Translations under genes and position numbers: made by a program
The notes under the pieces: model-generated
What the model was told of the DNA's origin: nothing
Seen by the model: only the letters and a program-made list of their open reading frames with translations
The model's database searches: none
IMG/VR virus record: IMGVR_UViG_3300017788_000001
Location: 1 to 61,219 of that record
DNA: 61,219 nucleotides
Reading direction: 5' to 3' (one strand)
From: a virus
In this document: one piece after another, positions 47,622-54,842 of the stretch
Position numbering within the stretch: the stretch's first letter is position 1
Layout of the letters: every line of letters starts with the position of its first letter

Positions 47622-47679
47622 TGGGGTAAGAAATTCAAGTGAGCTTGAATTCCTCCGTTCGATTCGGAGCACCCCACCA
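47622..47679 (+). tRNA. D-armless tRNA-like element
   Basis: A 58-base unit in line with the tRNA cluster: acceptor TGGGGT/ACCCCA, a single long hairpin AATTCAAG/CTTGAATT in place of D and anticodon arms, a perfect T arm CTCCG-TTCGATT-CGGAG and encoded CCA. The middle hairpin loop is too short for an anticodon. A degenerate tRNA or a functional tRNA mimic. Confidence 0.6.
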
Positions 47680-47691
47680 ACAGGAAAACAA

Positions 47692-47859
47692 ATGACTGAA
47701 GTCACAATAACCAAGAAGCGTCTCGACGACCTACTTAAGGCGGAGGCAGAGCTAGACGCGCTACACGCTGGCGGTGTAGACAACTGGGAGTGGTATTACG
47801 AGTCCCTTAAGAACGCTGACCTAGCGGAAGACGACGATGAAGACGACGAGGAGGATTGA
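47692..47859 (+). CDS. Small acidic protein
   Basis: A 55-residue protein from ATG 47692 with AGGA upstream. A helical start (KKRLDDLLKAEAELDALHAG) and a tail of almost only Asp and Glu. Could mimic DNA or bind a basic partner; unknown. Confidence 0.6.
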   Translation: MTEVTITKKRLDDLLKAEAELDALHAGGVDNWEWYYESLKNADLAEDDDEDDEED

Positions 47860-48065
47860 TGAAGAAGCTTGCAATTCTAGCCCTAGCTCTTCTGCTGGCG
47901 GCTAATGTTAGCGCAGCCAGCAAGCCGCGAATCACGGGCGGCAATCTACCCCCGATCCCGAGCAAGCCACGTATCACAGGTGGTAATCTCCCGCCTATCC
48001 TAGCAGATTACATCTGCGTTCCGTCAGCGCCTCGTGCTATTCGGCGCTATTGTCAACCGAGGTGA
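47859..48065 (+). CDS. Small secreted repeat protein
   Basis: A 68-residue protein with a clear signal peptide (MKKLAILALALLLAANVSAA) and two copies of KPRITGGNLPPI in the mature part, then Cys residues (YICVPSAP, RRYCQPR). Start overlaps the previous stop (TGATG). The motif TGGNLPP also occurs in the repeat-bearing virion protein at 1924-2904. Periplasmic or virion-associated; role unknown. Confidence 0.65.
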   Translation: MKKLAILALALLLAANVSAASKPRITGGNLPPIPSKPRITGGNLPPILADYICVPSAPRAIRRYCQPR

Positions 48066-48068
48066 TTC

Positions 48069-48386
48069 ATGTGTGTAGTCAGTATGGTGGGCGATCACTT
48101 CAACGACCGCTTTAGAAAAGAGCCTGATTGGCAGAAGTACTTCCCTAGCAGCCCGGTGGCACCTACTCCTAGAGATGGCTGCAGACCTCTACTCCCTATA
48201 GATCGCGAAGAGTTTGACAGACTAAAGAAGCAGGTAGAGGAAATGCACGAGCTGCTCCGCAAGGCTAAGCAGTATGACGAATCCACTAACCAGTCTCATT
48301 GCGAGATGGAAGATAAAGTTGCCCTGCTGAAGCATATAGCCAAACAGTTTGGCGTTGACATGAAGGATGTATTCCCCTATGATTGA
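48069..48386 (+). CDS. Conserved phage hypothetical protein
   Basis: A 105-residue protein with MCVVSMVGDHFNDRF at the start and a coiled-coil segment (EEFDRLKKQVEEMHELLRKA). The CxVSMVGDHF start is common in small phage proteins of unknown function. Overlaps the RNA ligase gene by eight bases. Confidence 0.7.
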   Translation: MCVVSMVGDHFNDRFRKEPDWQKYFPSSPVAPTPRDGCRPLLPIDREEFDRLKKQVEEMHELLRKAKQYDESTNQSHCEMEDKVALLKHIAKQFGVDMKDVFPYD

Positions 48387-48927
48387 TACGGTAGATTTTT
48401 TAGAGTTCCCGAAGATGGCCCGTCTGTCACGCGAGTGCGTGATCACCGAGAAGATTGACGGCACTAACGCACAGGTATATGTCTCCGAAGACGGCGTAGT
48501 GATGGCAGGTAGTCGCAATAGATGGATCACGCCAGAGCAGGACAACTTCGGCTTCGCAAAATGGGTCAAGGATAATGAGGAGGAGCTACGCAAGCTCGGC
48601 CCGGGTCATCACTACGGTGAGTGGTGGGGCGCTGGTATTCAGAGACGTTATGGCCTAGATCACAAGAAGTTCTCCTTGTTCAATGTAGACAGATGGCAGG
48701 AAGACAGGCCTGTGTGTTGTGACGTGGTGCCTGTCCTTTACCGTGGTGTGTTTGATACTGCTGAGGTAGAACGTTGCATAGATAGTCTATGTGCTAATGG
48801 TAGTGTCGCAGCTCCCGGCTTTATGAACCCAGAAGGTGTAGTTGTCTACCACGTCGCCGGTAGAGTCGGTTTCAAAAAGACAATAGAGAGAGACGAAGTT
48901 CCAAAGACCCTTCAGGTGACACAATGA
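48379..48927 (+). CDS. RNA ligase (Rnl2-like nucleotidyltransferase)
   Basis: A 182-residue ligase. Motif I is ITEKIDGTNAQVYV near residue 21, with Lys as the AMP acceptor; motif Ia GSRNRWITP; motif III GEWWGAGI near residue 75; motif IV NPEGVVVY near residue 154; motif V VGFKKT. The C-terminal domain is missing, giving the small nick-sealing type used to repair RNA, for example cleaved tRNAs; the tRNA cluster is just upstream. ATG 48379 is preferred to 48367 because the latter is too close to AAGG. Confidence 0.82.
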   Translation: MIDTVDFLEFPKMARLSRECVITEKIDGTNAQVYVSEDGVVMAGSRNRWITPEQDNFGFAKWVKDNEEELRKLGPGHHYGEWWGAGIQRRYGLDHKKFSLFNVDRWQEDRPVCCDVVPVLYRGVFDTAEVERCIDSLCANGSVAAPGFMNPEGVVVYHVAGRVGFKKTIERDEVPKTLQVTQ

Positions 48928-49079
48928 TTATAACGATCACTGTGCCTAGCAAAGAGCACGACGTAGAGCACGCAGTATCTGTCCCTATCAGCCGTTACGA
49001 AGAGCTGCTACAGGCAGAAGCGCTGCTACGTTCTCTAGATGACTTATGTCCTTCGAGTAATCATGACCGAGAAACCTAA
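48924..49079 (+). CDS. Small hypothetical protein
   Basis: A 51-residue protein from ATG 48924, overlapping the ligase stop (ATGA). Contains ISRYEELLQAEALLRSLDDL, a helical motif common in small phage proteins. Below usual size cut-offs. Confidence 0.5.
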   Translation: MIITITVPSKEHDVEHAVSVPISRYEELLQAEALLRSLDDLCPSSNHDRET

Positions 49080-49230
49080 GTTTAGACGAGGCCCATTGCC
49101 TGATCTGAGCAAGCCGTCGAAGCTACGCAATCCCAAGAAGAAGGCGCAGTTCGCTGGAACGTTCGCAGAAGACAACATCAAGCCTAGGCACAAGCCATAC
49201 AAGAGAAAGAAGGTGGTAACAGATGACTGA
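49063..49230 (+). CDS. Small basic protein
   Basis: A 55-residue, Lys/Pro-rich protein from ATG 49063 (MTEKPKFRRGPLPDLSKPSK), probably disordered and nucleic-acid binding. Overlaps both neighbours. Confidence 0.5.
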   Translation: MTEKPKFRRGPLPDLSKPSKLRNPKKKAQFAGTFAEDNIKPRHKPYKRKKVVTDD

Positions 49231-49456
49231 TCCGTTTTTCAATCCAGACAGCTACGGCACTATCACAGCGTTCGCTAGAAACATGACCACAGCTGAGCTG
49301 ATCGATCGTGCGAAGGACAAGTACTGGCTGGCGTCTCTCGACAAGAACGACCTGCGAGAGCTGGTGAGCGAGCTGGCGGACAGAGCCGAAGGGCTGGAAG
49401 AGTACGTCAATAGACAGCACGACAGGCCCGATGAATACTCACTCATTGACGACTAA
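49223..49456 (+). CDS. Small acidic helical protein
   Basis: A 77-residue acidic protein (MTDPFFNPDSYGTITAFARN) with two helices. Overlaps the exonuclease gene by 26 bases. Unknown. Confidence 0.6.
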   Translation: MTDPFFNPDSYGTITAFARNMTTAELIDRAKDKYWLASLDKNDLRELVSELADRAEGLEEYVNRQHDRPDEYSLIDD

Positions 49457-50222
49457 TCTACAGCCGTTAGTTGATGGCGACGTGCTGCGCTACAGGTGCG
49501 GCTTTGCTGCCGATTCCCAGAGAAGGAAGCAGCTGAAAGAGCAGCACCCCGACCTGAGTGAGGGCGACATAGAACAGCTGCTCTCGGACGAAGACTACTT
49601 AGGCTACGCCCTGAGTAACGTCAAGGAGTCCCTCACATCCACGCAGGAGATGTTCACCCTTCCGCCCCTACAGCTTTACCTGTCAGGCTCTGGCAACTTC
49701 CGAGAGCAAGTGGCTACCATCCTCCCGTATAAGGGTAATCGCACAGCGCGTAAGCCCAAGTATTACGAAGAGATAGGGCAGTACATGAAGGACGTATGGC
49801 GCGCTATTGTCGTGGAAGGGCAGGAAGCCGATGACGCTTTGGGCATCGAGCAGTACGGACGTACAGATAACAGCACTGTGATTGTGTCCATCGACAAAGA
49901 CTTGGACATGATTCCCGGCTGGCATTACAATCTCATGCGTAAGGAACTGTACGAGGTGAGTGAACGTGATGCTGATATCCAGCTGTTCCGTCAGATGCTC
50001 ATAGGAGACAGGACGGATAACATCCCGGGTATCGAGCAAGTAGGGGATGTTAGAGCAGAGAAGCTGCTGGCTTCCGTGGACTATGACGTAGATGCTGTGC
50101 GCAGCCTTGTCAAGGCCAAGTACCAAGAGCAGTATGCCAACGATTGGGAACGTGCATACAGGGAAGTGGGGACGTTGCTGTGGATCAGGCGTGAGCCTGA
50201 GCAGGAGTGCGTGCTACTGTGA
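49431..50222 (+). CDS. 5'-3' exonuclease, FEN/T7 gp6-like
   Basis: A 263-residue structure-specific nuclease. PLVDGDVLRYRCGF near residue 12 gives the first Asp pair; VEGQEADDALGIEQ near residue 128 the second acidic cluster; VIVSIDKDLDMIPG near residue 147 the third; and LIGDRTDNIPGIEQVGDVRA near residue 191 the helix-three-turn-helix region with further Asp. It removes RNA primers and, in T7-like phages, degrades host DNA. Complements the polymerase, which has no such domain. Confidence 0.88.
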   Translation: MNTHSLTTNLQPLVDGDVLRYRCGFAADSQRRKQLKEQHPDLSEGDIEQLLSDEDYLGYALSNVKESLTSTQEMFTLPPLQLYLSGSGNFREQVATILPYKGNRTARKPKYYEEIGQYMKDVWRAIVVEGQEADDALGIEQYGRTDNSTVIVSIDKDLDMIPGWHYNLMRKELYEVSERDADIQLFRQMLIGDRTDNIPGIEQVGDVRAEKLLASVDYDVDAVRSLVKAKYQEQYANDWERAYREVGTLLWIRREPEQECVLL

Positions 50223-50419
50223 ACAAGGAGCGCTGGGAATCGCTGATGGAACTCGGCGGTCCTTTGACAAAGGAAGAGAAAGAGCAAGGCTGGCATTTCT
50301 GTCCAAGCCTTGACTACGCAGTGGTTGGTCCCGATCACATGTCTTGGGACTTCTGCGAGTGTTACCACATAAAGGATAGAGTTAATGACCGTAAAGAAAG
50401 GAACAAGAGTGAAGGTTAA
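50219..50419 (+). CDS. Small hypothetical protein
   Basis: A 66-residue protein from GTG 50219, which overlaps the exonuclease stop (GTGA). Contains Cys residues (WHFCPSLDY, FCECYHI). Unknown; overlaps the next gene by 35 bases. Confidence 0.5.
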   Translation: MNKERWESLMELGGPLTKEEKEQGWHFCPSLDYAVVGPDHMSWDFCECYHIKDRVNDRKERNKSEG

Positions 50420-50609
50420 CAAGGTGAAGTACGTCAATGTACTTTCAGAGCGCGCTGTCAAATGGTGGCCCGGTCCGTGGAAGGTAATTGAGGTTTTGCC
50501 GGATGATCCGAAGATGCTTGAAGAGAGGCTGACGTTTCTCAGAAACGATGCATTCATGCAGGAACGTGCCCACGAAGTGAGGGTGGATAGGGCGGTGTAT
50601 CGTGGGTAA
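50385..50609 (+). CDS. Small basic beta-barrel-like protein
   Basis: A 74-residue protein (MTVKKGTRVKVNKVKYVNVL) with alternating basic and hydrophobic residues, as in small SH3-like or KOW-type domains. Unknown; overlaps the frameshifted HNH gene by eight bases. Confidence 0.55.
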   Translation: MTVKKGTRVKVNKVKYVNVLSERAVKWWPGPWKVIEVLPDDPKMLEERLTFLRNDAFMQERAHEVRVDRAVYRG

Positions 50610-51029
50610 TAAGACTCCCCCTTTCCGGAGTGGCCAGCATGGAGTAGCGCTAAGTTCTGGTCGTTTGTACGATCAGGACTGAGAGCCAAGTGGACCCGCT
50701 GGCCGCCGAAATACGCAGCACTAGCCGCTGCCCGTAGAGCTAGCAAGAGCAGTAACAAGCGTCTCAAGCACGAGTTTCAATGCAACAAATGTAAGGACTG
50801 GTTTCCACAGAAGAATGTTAGTGTGGATCACATAGTGCCATGCGGCACTTTGAAATCATTTGATGACCTACCAGCCTTTGTCGAGAAGCTATTTGTCGGA
50901 CAAGACAAGCTGCAGGTTCTCTGTCATCCATGCCACCTGATAAAGGGAGCGGAAGACAGGAAGCTAGCGGCAGATAACAACAAAGAGGAATGCAGCCATA
51001 AAACTAAAGAACCTAGAAAACGAAAGTGA
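50602..51029 (+). CDS. HNH endonuclease, apparent -1 frameshift
   Basis: The main frame encodes FPEWPAWSSAKFWSFVRSGL, KWTRWPPKYAALAAARRASK, FQCNKCKDWFPQKNVSVDHI and LQVLCHPCHLIKG: an HNH nuclease with two CxxC pairs and the VDHIVPCG active site. This frame has two stop codons at 50607-50612 and no start before GTG 50823, which is past the conserved N terminus. GTG 50602 in another frame gives MGNKTPP and joins the main frame by -1 slippage, or one extra C, at CCCCC (50617-50621). Either a sequencing error, true mutation or programmed shift. Confidence 0.7.
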
Positions 51030-51261
51030 ACAGGAGTTCACCGCAAAGATTGTGTTCACCAGCAAGGGCGTGTCGCCGATGGTGACGTTCTCTGTAGAGA
51101 CCAGTCACGACGTTGACGACGACGAGGGCCCTGTGAATCTTAGCGATCTCCCGGCGTCCTACCAAACCGTCGACCGGGTGATGGCTATCATCACACAGAT
51201 GGCTGGGCAGAATGCTCCTGAAGACTCGTTCATGGAAATCGCAGAGCGTACACTGAACTAA
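50998..51261 (+). CDS. Hypothetical protein with apparent ATA start
   Basis: An 87-residue acidic protein. The first standard start in frame, GTG 51052, has no ribosome binding site and cuts a continuous strand (EFTAKIVFTSKGVSPMVTFS). ATA 50998 follows AGAGGA by eight bases and gives KLKNLENESEQ before it. Sequence centre is VETSHDVDDDEGPVNLSDLP. Overlaps the HNH gene by 32 bases. Unknown role. Confidence 0.55.
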   Translation: MKLKNLENESEQEFTAKIVFTSKGVSPMVTFSVETSHDVDDDEGPVNLSDLPASYQTVDRVMAIITQMAGQNAPEDSFMEIAERTLN

Positions 51262-51271
51262 GGAGACTGTT

Positions 51272-52024
51272 ATCAAGATCTTGATTCTTGACATAGAAAT
51301 CTCTCCAGTGCTTGCTACGATCTGGGGCCTGTTCAACCAGAACATCGGCATCAATCAGATCACAGGTAACTCAGAGGTGATGTGCTGGGCCGCCAAGTGG
51401 CATGGGAGTGATGACGTGTATTTCTCCTCCATCGAGCTGACTTCCAAGAAGCGCATGCTCAAGGAGATGTACGATCTGATCGAGGAGGCTGACGCAATTG
51501 TCACGTACAATGGCAAGGCTTTCGACCTCAAGATTCTGAACAAGGAGTTTGCTCTGCAGGGATGGGCTGCACCTAGTCCTTACAAGAACATCGACATGCT
51601 CGGAGTCATGAGGAAGCAGTTCAGGTTCACGTCCAACAAGCTGGGCTATGTGGCCGAGCAGCTGAAGCTCGGGAAGAAGCTCAAGCACCAAGGTCATGAG
51701 CTGTGGCTGCACTGCATGAATCCAAAGTCCGAAGAGTACAAGAGCAGCTGGGACATCATGGAGGAGTACAACATTCAGGACGTATTGCTGCTTGAGTCTC
51801 TGTACGACAGACTCCTTGGCTGGATTCACAATCACCCCAACCATTCCACTGAGACAGGTGAGCACGTGTGTCCTAACTGTGGAGGTAGTCACTTGCAGAG
51901 CAGAGGCACATACACAACGGCGTCTCTGAGCTACAGGCGTTATCAGTGCAGGGACTGCGGTAAGTGGTCTCGTTCTCGTCTAGCCGACAAGGACAAGAAG
52001 GGTCGTCAGGTCGTAGGAGTGTAA
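51272..52024 (+). CDS. RNase H-fold 3'-5' exonuclease with zinc ribbon
   Basis: A 250-residue protein. ILILDIEISP at the start has the Asp-x-Glu motif; VTYNGKAFDLKILN near residue 74 the second; YNIQDVLLLESLYDRL near residue 162 the closing Asp. Residues 205-240 are a zinc ribbon (HVCPNCGGSH, YQCRDCGKWS). Polymerase-proofreading or DNA-processing nuclease of the YprB/DnaQ sort. The expected N terminus is MKILILDIE, but the first codon is ATC (51272), six bases after AAGGAG; TTG 51281 would shorten the first strand and is badly spaced. Confidence 0.8.
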   Translation: MKILILDIEISPVLATIWGLFNQNIGINQITGNSEVMCWAAKWHGSDDVYFSSIELTSKKRMLKEMYDLIEEADAIVTYNGKAFDLKILNKEFALQGWAAPSPYKNIDMLGVMRKQFRFTSNKLGYVAEQLKLGKKLKHQGHELWLHCMNPKSEEYKSSWDIMEEYNIQDVLLLESLYDRLLGWIHNHPNHSTETGEHVCPNCGGSHLQSRGTYTTASLSYRRYQCRDCGKWSRSRLADKDKKGRQVVGV

Positions 52025-52506
52025 TGACAACGACAGTGTGGTACGGAAAGGAGAAGATCTTGTTCTCTGATCGGCAGATGGGACAAAGGAAAGTCGATGT
52101 CTGCAAGATCATCCCAGTGACGAACGGCTGGCTCACAGGAGCAGGCGACTACGATGTGCTGCAGGAAGTGGCAATGTGGGCTGAAGGGAATGGTGGCTTC
52201 GGGGACGGGGATCGTCCACAGCGCAGTGAGTGGGATGAACGTTCTCTTAACACTGACCTACTGTTCGTGAATGAGAAAGGAGAAGCGTTCATGATCACAC
52301 TGCCCTACCTACGTGCAATTCCTATACAGGAAGACGTGTGGGCTACAGGGTCTGGAGGAGACCTAGCCACAGGCGCTCTCGTAGCGTCTGGTGACATCCT
52401 CACGGCTATGTCCGTAGCACACAGCTACGATGCGACGACTGGCAGACAATTCGACGTAATCAAGATCGAGGACGCCATAGTCAATTCCTACATGGTGGAA
52501 GTATGA
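52024..52506 (+). CDS. Proteasome-beta/HslV-like Ntn hydrolase
   Basis: A 160-residue protein beginning MTTTVWYGKEKILFSDRQMG: after Met removal an N-terminal Thr can act as nucleophile, with the following Asp-Arg as in HslV and proteasome beta subunits. AIPIQEDVWATGSGGDLATG near residue 98, then ALVASGDILTAMSVAHSYDA, is the conserved core of the fold. Phage versions exist without a known target; a role in protein turnover or virion maturation is possible. Starts within the exonuclease stop (TAATG). Confidence 0.75.
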   Translation: MTTTVWYGKEKILFSDRQMGQRKVDVCKIIPVTNGWLTGAGDYDVLQEVAMWAEGNGGFGDGDRPQRSEWDERSLNTDLLFVNEKGEAFMITLPYLRAIPIQEDVWATGSGGDLATGALVASGDILTAMSVAHSYDATTGRQFDVIKIEDAIVNSYMVEV

Positions 52507-52697
52507 TCGTAGACGCGTCAGATAGATTTGCGCAGGAAGCAGCAAAGACGCTGTTGTCTCTTGAATGGGCGTCGGATGTAGAATCCGAGATGAAAAAAAG
52601 GGCGGCACATTGGCCGCCCGAATTTAAACGAAGAGTGTTTCTGTGGATCAAGTACCTGAAAGATCAACCTCCGGGTGAGCCCGAAGGACGCAGTTAA
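52503..52697 (+). CDS. Last rightward gene, small protein
   Basis: A 64-residue protein (MIVDASDRFAQEAAKTLLSL) overlapping the hydrolase stop (ATGA). Its middle codes for KRAAHWPPEF over the hairpin that terminates the leftward late operon, and its end overlaps the 3' end of the spanin gene by 50 bases. Unknown. Confidence 0.55.
   Translation: MIVDASDRFAQEAAKTLLSLEWASDVESEMKKRAAHWPPEFKRRVFLWIKYLKDQPPGEPEGRS
52593..52619 (-). terminator. Intrinsic terminator of the leftward late operon
   Basis: On the minus strand GGGCGGC, loop CAATGT, GCCGCCC, then seven T residues. It lies 29 bases past the last late gene and inside the coding region of the last rightward gene. Confidence 0.92.
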
Positions 52698-52950
52698 GCA
52701 GCTCTTGATACGCAAAGTTTAATGTTCCATATTGCTTGATTTGTGCCGCCGTTTGCCTCTTCAGACTAACGTAGTCCGGGGAAGTGAGCGGCGGCATTTT
52801 GCGTTCTGCGTCAGACAGGTATGCCTGTGGTGTGCATATGAATGGCTGCTTAGGAGGCGTTGGCTGCGTCAATAGCCTCGTTGAACTCCCGCAACTCGTC
52901 AGTGCTAAGAGTGCAGTCAGCACTAGCAGGTGCTTTAGATATCGCATCAT
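52648..52950 (-). CDS. Outer-membrane spanin (Rz1-like lipoprotein)
   Basis: A 100-residue lipoprotein: signal peptide and lipobox LLVLTALLALTSCGSS (Cys about residue 20), followed by a Pro-rich segment (RLLTQPTPPKQPF) typical of o-spanins. It overlaps the inner-membrane spanin gene in another frame by 101 bases. The pair fuses inner and outer membranes in the last step of lysis. Confidence 0.85.
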   Translation of the reverse strand: MMRYLKHLLVLTALLALTSCGSSTRLLTQPTPPKQPFICTPQAYLSDAERKMPPLTSPDYVSLKRQTAAQIKQYGTLNFAYQELLNCVLRAHPEVDLSGT

Positions 52951-53227
52951 TAACTCCTTGGATCTCTCGATCTAGTTTATCTGCCTTGGCTTCTACGCGA
53001 TTGGTAGCTTTTATAGCTTCATTGCTGTCTTTTGCAACCTGTCGTGCCGCCTTGTCGGCTTGTTTGATTACACCCTTGGTCTGTCCAGCCAACATACTGT
53101 CTTCTTTCCTGTCAGCTCCTATGAAGAAGCCCGAGAAGAATATGACAGCAGCGGCTGCGGCAGTGTAACCGATCTTGCGCAGGTTAGCTGTGGCAGCCCA
53201 TGTCTTTAGTCCAGCGTAGCTTATCAT
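52850..53227 (-). CDS. Inner-membrane spanin (Rz-like)
   Basis: A 125-residue protein with an N-terminal membrane helix (IGYTAAAAAVIFFSGFFIGA, residues 18-37), a long periplasmic coiled coil (QADKAARQVAKDSNEAIKAT) and the closing CTLSTDELREFNEAIDAAN, the usual i-spanin end. Overlaps the holin gene start by four bases. Confidence 0.88.
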   Translation of the reverse strand: MISYAGLKTWAATANLRKIGYTAAAAAVIFFSGFFIGADRKEDSMLAGQTKGVIKQADKAARQVAKDSNEAIKATNRVEAKADKLDREIQGVNDAISKAPASADCTLSTDELREFNEAIDAANAS

Positions 53228-53628
53228 TTAGTTTCCTCATAATGCTGCGTATCAACCTCTATGATGATGGGCACCTCAATACCAGACGCTTTCATCAGAG
53301 ACTCTAGTCGCAGGATATGTAGCTCCAACTTCTTGTTCAGCAGCTCCAGTCGACGGCTATGCCTGCGCTCCGTGTCAAGCTCTTGTCGAAGTTGCTTGAC
53401 ATCACCGTCGAGAGCCTCCACACGTTTACTGAGAGAATCGTAGACAATCAGCTGAGCATCCGATACTGTCTTGTCAGCGTCAGATGCAGCAACGTCTGCC
53501 CCGAGCTTCGCTACACGCGCCTTGTGTTTCATCACAGCCCCGTACGCGATGCCCCCTATTGTCCCTAAGCCGGCCACCAAGCCGACAACAGCCTGTCCTA
53601 TCTTCTCCCAATCAACACTCTCAAACAT
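53224..53628 (-). CDS. Putative holin, one membrane helix with coiled coil
   Basis: A 134-residue protein with one hydrophobic segment (AVVGLVAGLGTIGGIAYGAV, residues 13-32) and a long coiled coil (LDGDVKQLRQELDTERRHSR and beyond). This layout, beside the spanins, is that of a class III-like or pinholin-type holin. The endolysin is encoded far upstream in the same late block. Assignment by topology and place. Confidence 0.65.
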   Translation of the reverse strand: MFESVDWEKIGQAVVGLVAGLGTIGGIAYGAVMKHKARVAKLGADVAASDADKTVSDAQLIVYDSLSKRVEALDGDVKQLRQELDTERRHSRRLELLNKKLELHILRLESLMKASGIEVPIIIEVDTQHYEETK

Positions 53629-53639
53629 ACCGCCCCCTG

Positions 53640-54842
53640 TCAGTTAGCTGCGTTACTATATTGGGCATTATTCCATATCCCGTCTTTCATACCTTCCCAC
53701 ATAGCACGAGCAGCATCTCCCTGTATCGCCGTAGCGCCCCACGGCGTGAATCCGCCAGCAGCAGCCAGTCCTACTCCGTGGCCTAGACGCCCATTTCGTG
53801 CAGTAGCTTGTCTGCTTACATCATGAATCTCACGTGCGGTGAACGTCCTACCCGTGGCGGGATTGACGCGTCCCTCAAGGGCGGCCACGCCTCCTTGTCT
53901 AAAGGCATCTATATTTCTCTGCTGCGCGCTGGAGAAGTTGGTGAGTCCTCTTACGAAGCCAGCACCTACAGACTGTCCCGTGCGGGCGGTCTCCTGTTGC
54001 CTCTGCTGCTCAAGCCACGGGAACGCGTCAGCCATCCATCCTGTGCCTGCTGTGGCTGTGTACCCATTCTGGTTATACCAGTCCTGCATGGCAGCGGCAT
54101 CATTTTCCCCTTCCCAGTTGCGCAACCATCTAGCCACCGCATTAGGAGAATTTTGCGCCCAGTCGGTGTTGGCCAACCAGCCCAGCCCTCGTGTGATAGG
54201 AAGACCTGTATACTGGTCCACTATACCCAACCCTAGATTAGCCCAGTTGATATGACCACCCTGCACGGCGTCACCGGGCAAGAACCAGTCAATAACATTG
54301 CCTAACAATCCGTTCATACCCCAACGACTTGTGTTAAACCCAGACGTGTTAGGCAGGCCAGTAGAGATGGCGCTGTAGTTTGGGATACCCGTCCCGCCCC
54401 ATCCAATATCAACACCTAGCCCACGTCTCTGTCCGCCCAGCAGGGAAGGCCCTACCTGCGGGCCTCCGGGCGGTACAGTCGGACCGCCTGTAGGAGGAGT
54501 TACTGTAGGCCCTCCAGTAGGAGGCGTGGTTGGCGGGCGTGTAGGAGGGCGCCAGTTACCTCCGCCGCCTGACGGTACGTTAGGCATGGGGAAGCCGTTA
54601 CCTCCTATCCCCCAATCAAACCCTCCCGTCAAGAAGCCACCCCCTCCGCTAAAGCCGGGGTTTATTCTCCATTGGTCGTACGCGTTAGCCACAGGGGGGA
54701 GGTATCCCCCCATAGGCGGGTTGTTGTACACAGTGTTAGGATTGCCGTTGTTAGCGATGAGCGGTTGAGCATTCTGCGCCACAGACTGCGTGCCTGCACT
54801 GTTTTGTATAAAGCCCTGAGTAAGGGACTGCGGTGTTGACAT
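53640..54842 (-). CDS. Gly/Pro-rich virion protein
   Basis: A 400-residue protein with a low-complexity N-terminal half (GGGGNWRPPTRPPTTPPTGG and PTGGPTVTPPTGGPTVPPGG near residues 93-130) and a helical C-terminal half with Trp-rich segments (WLRNWEGENDAAAMQDWYNQ). Starts within the stop of the giant protein (one-base overlap). Likely an ejected or tail-associated virion protein, comparable to the repeat protein at 1924-2904. Confidence 0.7.
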   Translation of the reverse strand: MSTPQSLTQGFIQNSAGTQSVAQNAQPLIANNGNPNTVYNNPPMGGYLPPVANAYDQWRINPGFSGGGGFLTGGFDWGIGGNGFPMPNVPSGGGGNWRPPTRPPTTPPTGGPTVTPPTGGPTVPPGGPQVGPSLLGGQRRGLGVDIGWGGTGIPNYSAISTGLPNTSGFNTSRWGMNGLLGNVIDWFLPGDAVQGGHINWANLGLGIVDQYTGLPITRGLGWLANTDWAQNSPNAVARWLRNWEGENDAAAMQDWYNQNGYTATAGTGWMADAFPWLEQQRQQETARTGQSVGAGFVRGLTNFSSAQQRNIDAFRQGGVAALEGRVNPATGRTFTAREIHDVSRQATARNGRLGHGVGLAAAGGFTPWGATAIQGDAARAMWEGMKDGIWNNAQYSNAAN

